From: Thermaceae bacterium
Lineage (GTDB): Bacteria > Deinococcota > Deinococci > Deinococcales > Marinithermaceae
Length of the DNA stretch: 5,352 bases
Direction: 5' to 3'
Assembly: GCA_026989475.1 (NCBI GenBank)
Contig: JALSJG010000042.1
Location: 1-5,352 of the forward strand
Under the pieces are notes generated by a model. That model did not search any database, was not told the DNA's origin, and saw only the letters and a program-made list of their open reading frames with translations. This document shows positions 5,128-5,352 of the stretch, piece by piece (within the stretch, counting starts at the first letter, position 1; each line of letters opens with the position of its first letter). The translations under genes and the position numbers were made by a program.

Positions 5128-5352
5128 TCGCGACGATCGAAGAGGCACTGAAGGCGTTCCGCGAGGGCAAGCCCGTGGTGGTGGTGGATGACGAGGACCG
5201 GGAGAACGAGGGCGATTTGATCTTCCCCGCCCAGTTCGCGACCCCCGAGCTCGTGAACTTCGCCCTCAAGGAAGCGCGAGGTCTTTTGTGCGTCGCCATC
5301 ACCGAGGAGCGGGCGGCGGAGCTCGAGCTCCCCCCAATGGTCCGGGAAAACA
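5124..5352 (+). CDS. ribB: 3,4-dihydroxy-2-butanone-4-phosphate synthase (RibB/RibBA), 5' part
   Basis: Only the first 76 codons are in the window; the gene runs off the right edge. The enzyme turns ribulose 5-phosphate into formate and the four-carbon unit used by lumazine synthase. The active-site loop DDEDRENEGDL (22-32) is intact, including R26, E27, E29 and D31, and RGLLC (52-56) carries the conserved cysteine C56. The ATG at 5124 overlaps the ribE stop as ATGA, and GGGAGG at 5114-5119 precedes it by four bases. In operons with the order ribD-ribE this gene usually continues into a GTP cyclohydrolase II domain (RibBA) and is followed by ribH. That is expectation, because the C-terminal part is not visible. 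FMN control from the upstream riboswitch should extend to it as part of the same transcript. Confidence 0.96.
   Translation, partial: MIATIEEALKAFREGKPVVVVDDEDRENEGDLIFPAQFATPELVNFALKEARGLLCVAITEERAAELELPPMVREN

Noticed and set aside
3850..5148. Long minus-strand open frame of 432 codons opposite ribD and ribE
   Set aside because: It lies antisense to recognised RibD and RibE. The translation is rich in P, R, H and G with no domain, so it is a codon-bias shadow.
1..5352. Insertion sequences, CRISPR arrays, tRNA or rRNA genes
   Set aside because: I looked for regularly spaced repeats, transposase motifs, terminal inverted repeats and tRNA-like folds and saw none.

Overview
The window is high-GC bacterial DNA with dense coding, G/C-rich third codon positions, frequent GTG starts and very short gene junctions. 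The proteins are rich in Glu, Arg, Leu, Ala and Pro. Together with the ribD-ribE-ribB gene order, this suggests a thermophile, possibly of the Thermales/Deinococcota or a high-GC Firmicute. That placement is inference; nothing here fixes the taxon.

There are two divergent transcription units. The left unit (minus strand, about 3091 down to 17) reads, in transcription order: a YeeE/YedE-family (TsuA-like) sulfur-compound membrane transporter, a six-helix membrane protein of no recognised family, and a LysR-type regulator. The transporter reading frame is interrupted by one in-frame TAG at 2417-2419. The two halves lie in the same frame, together carry the cysteine motifs expected of one YeeE transporter, and are joined by nine codons that look coding but contain no start codon. 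A 24-base perfect palindrome lies between the transporter and the membrane protein, and the regulator follows the membrane protein after three bases.

The right unit (plus strand, about 3229 to the window end) is the riboflavin operon: an extended -10 promoter, an FMN riboswitch, ribD, ribE and the first 76 codons of ribB (probably ribBA). ribD and ribE abut, and ribE and ribB overlap by four bases. RibD supplies the deaminase and reductase steps. RibB makes the four-carbon 3,4-dihydroxy-2-butanone 4-phosphate. RibE makes riboflavin from lumazine. Lumazine synthase (ribH) would be expected beyond the right edge. The riboswitch P1 helix pairs directly with the ribD Shine-Dalgarno sequence, so FMN should shut down translation.

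The window is mostly ordinary metabolism and I see no wholly new system. The points that most deserve a second look are the amber-split transporter, the direct P1/Shine-Dalgarno overlap with a hairpin right after it in ribD, and the unknown membrane protein between the transporter and the regulator.
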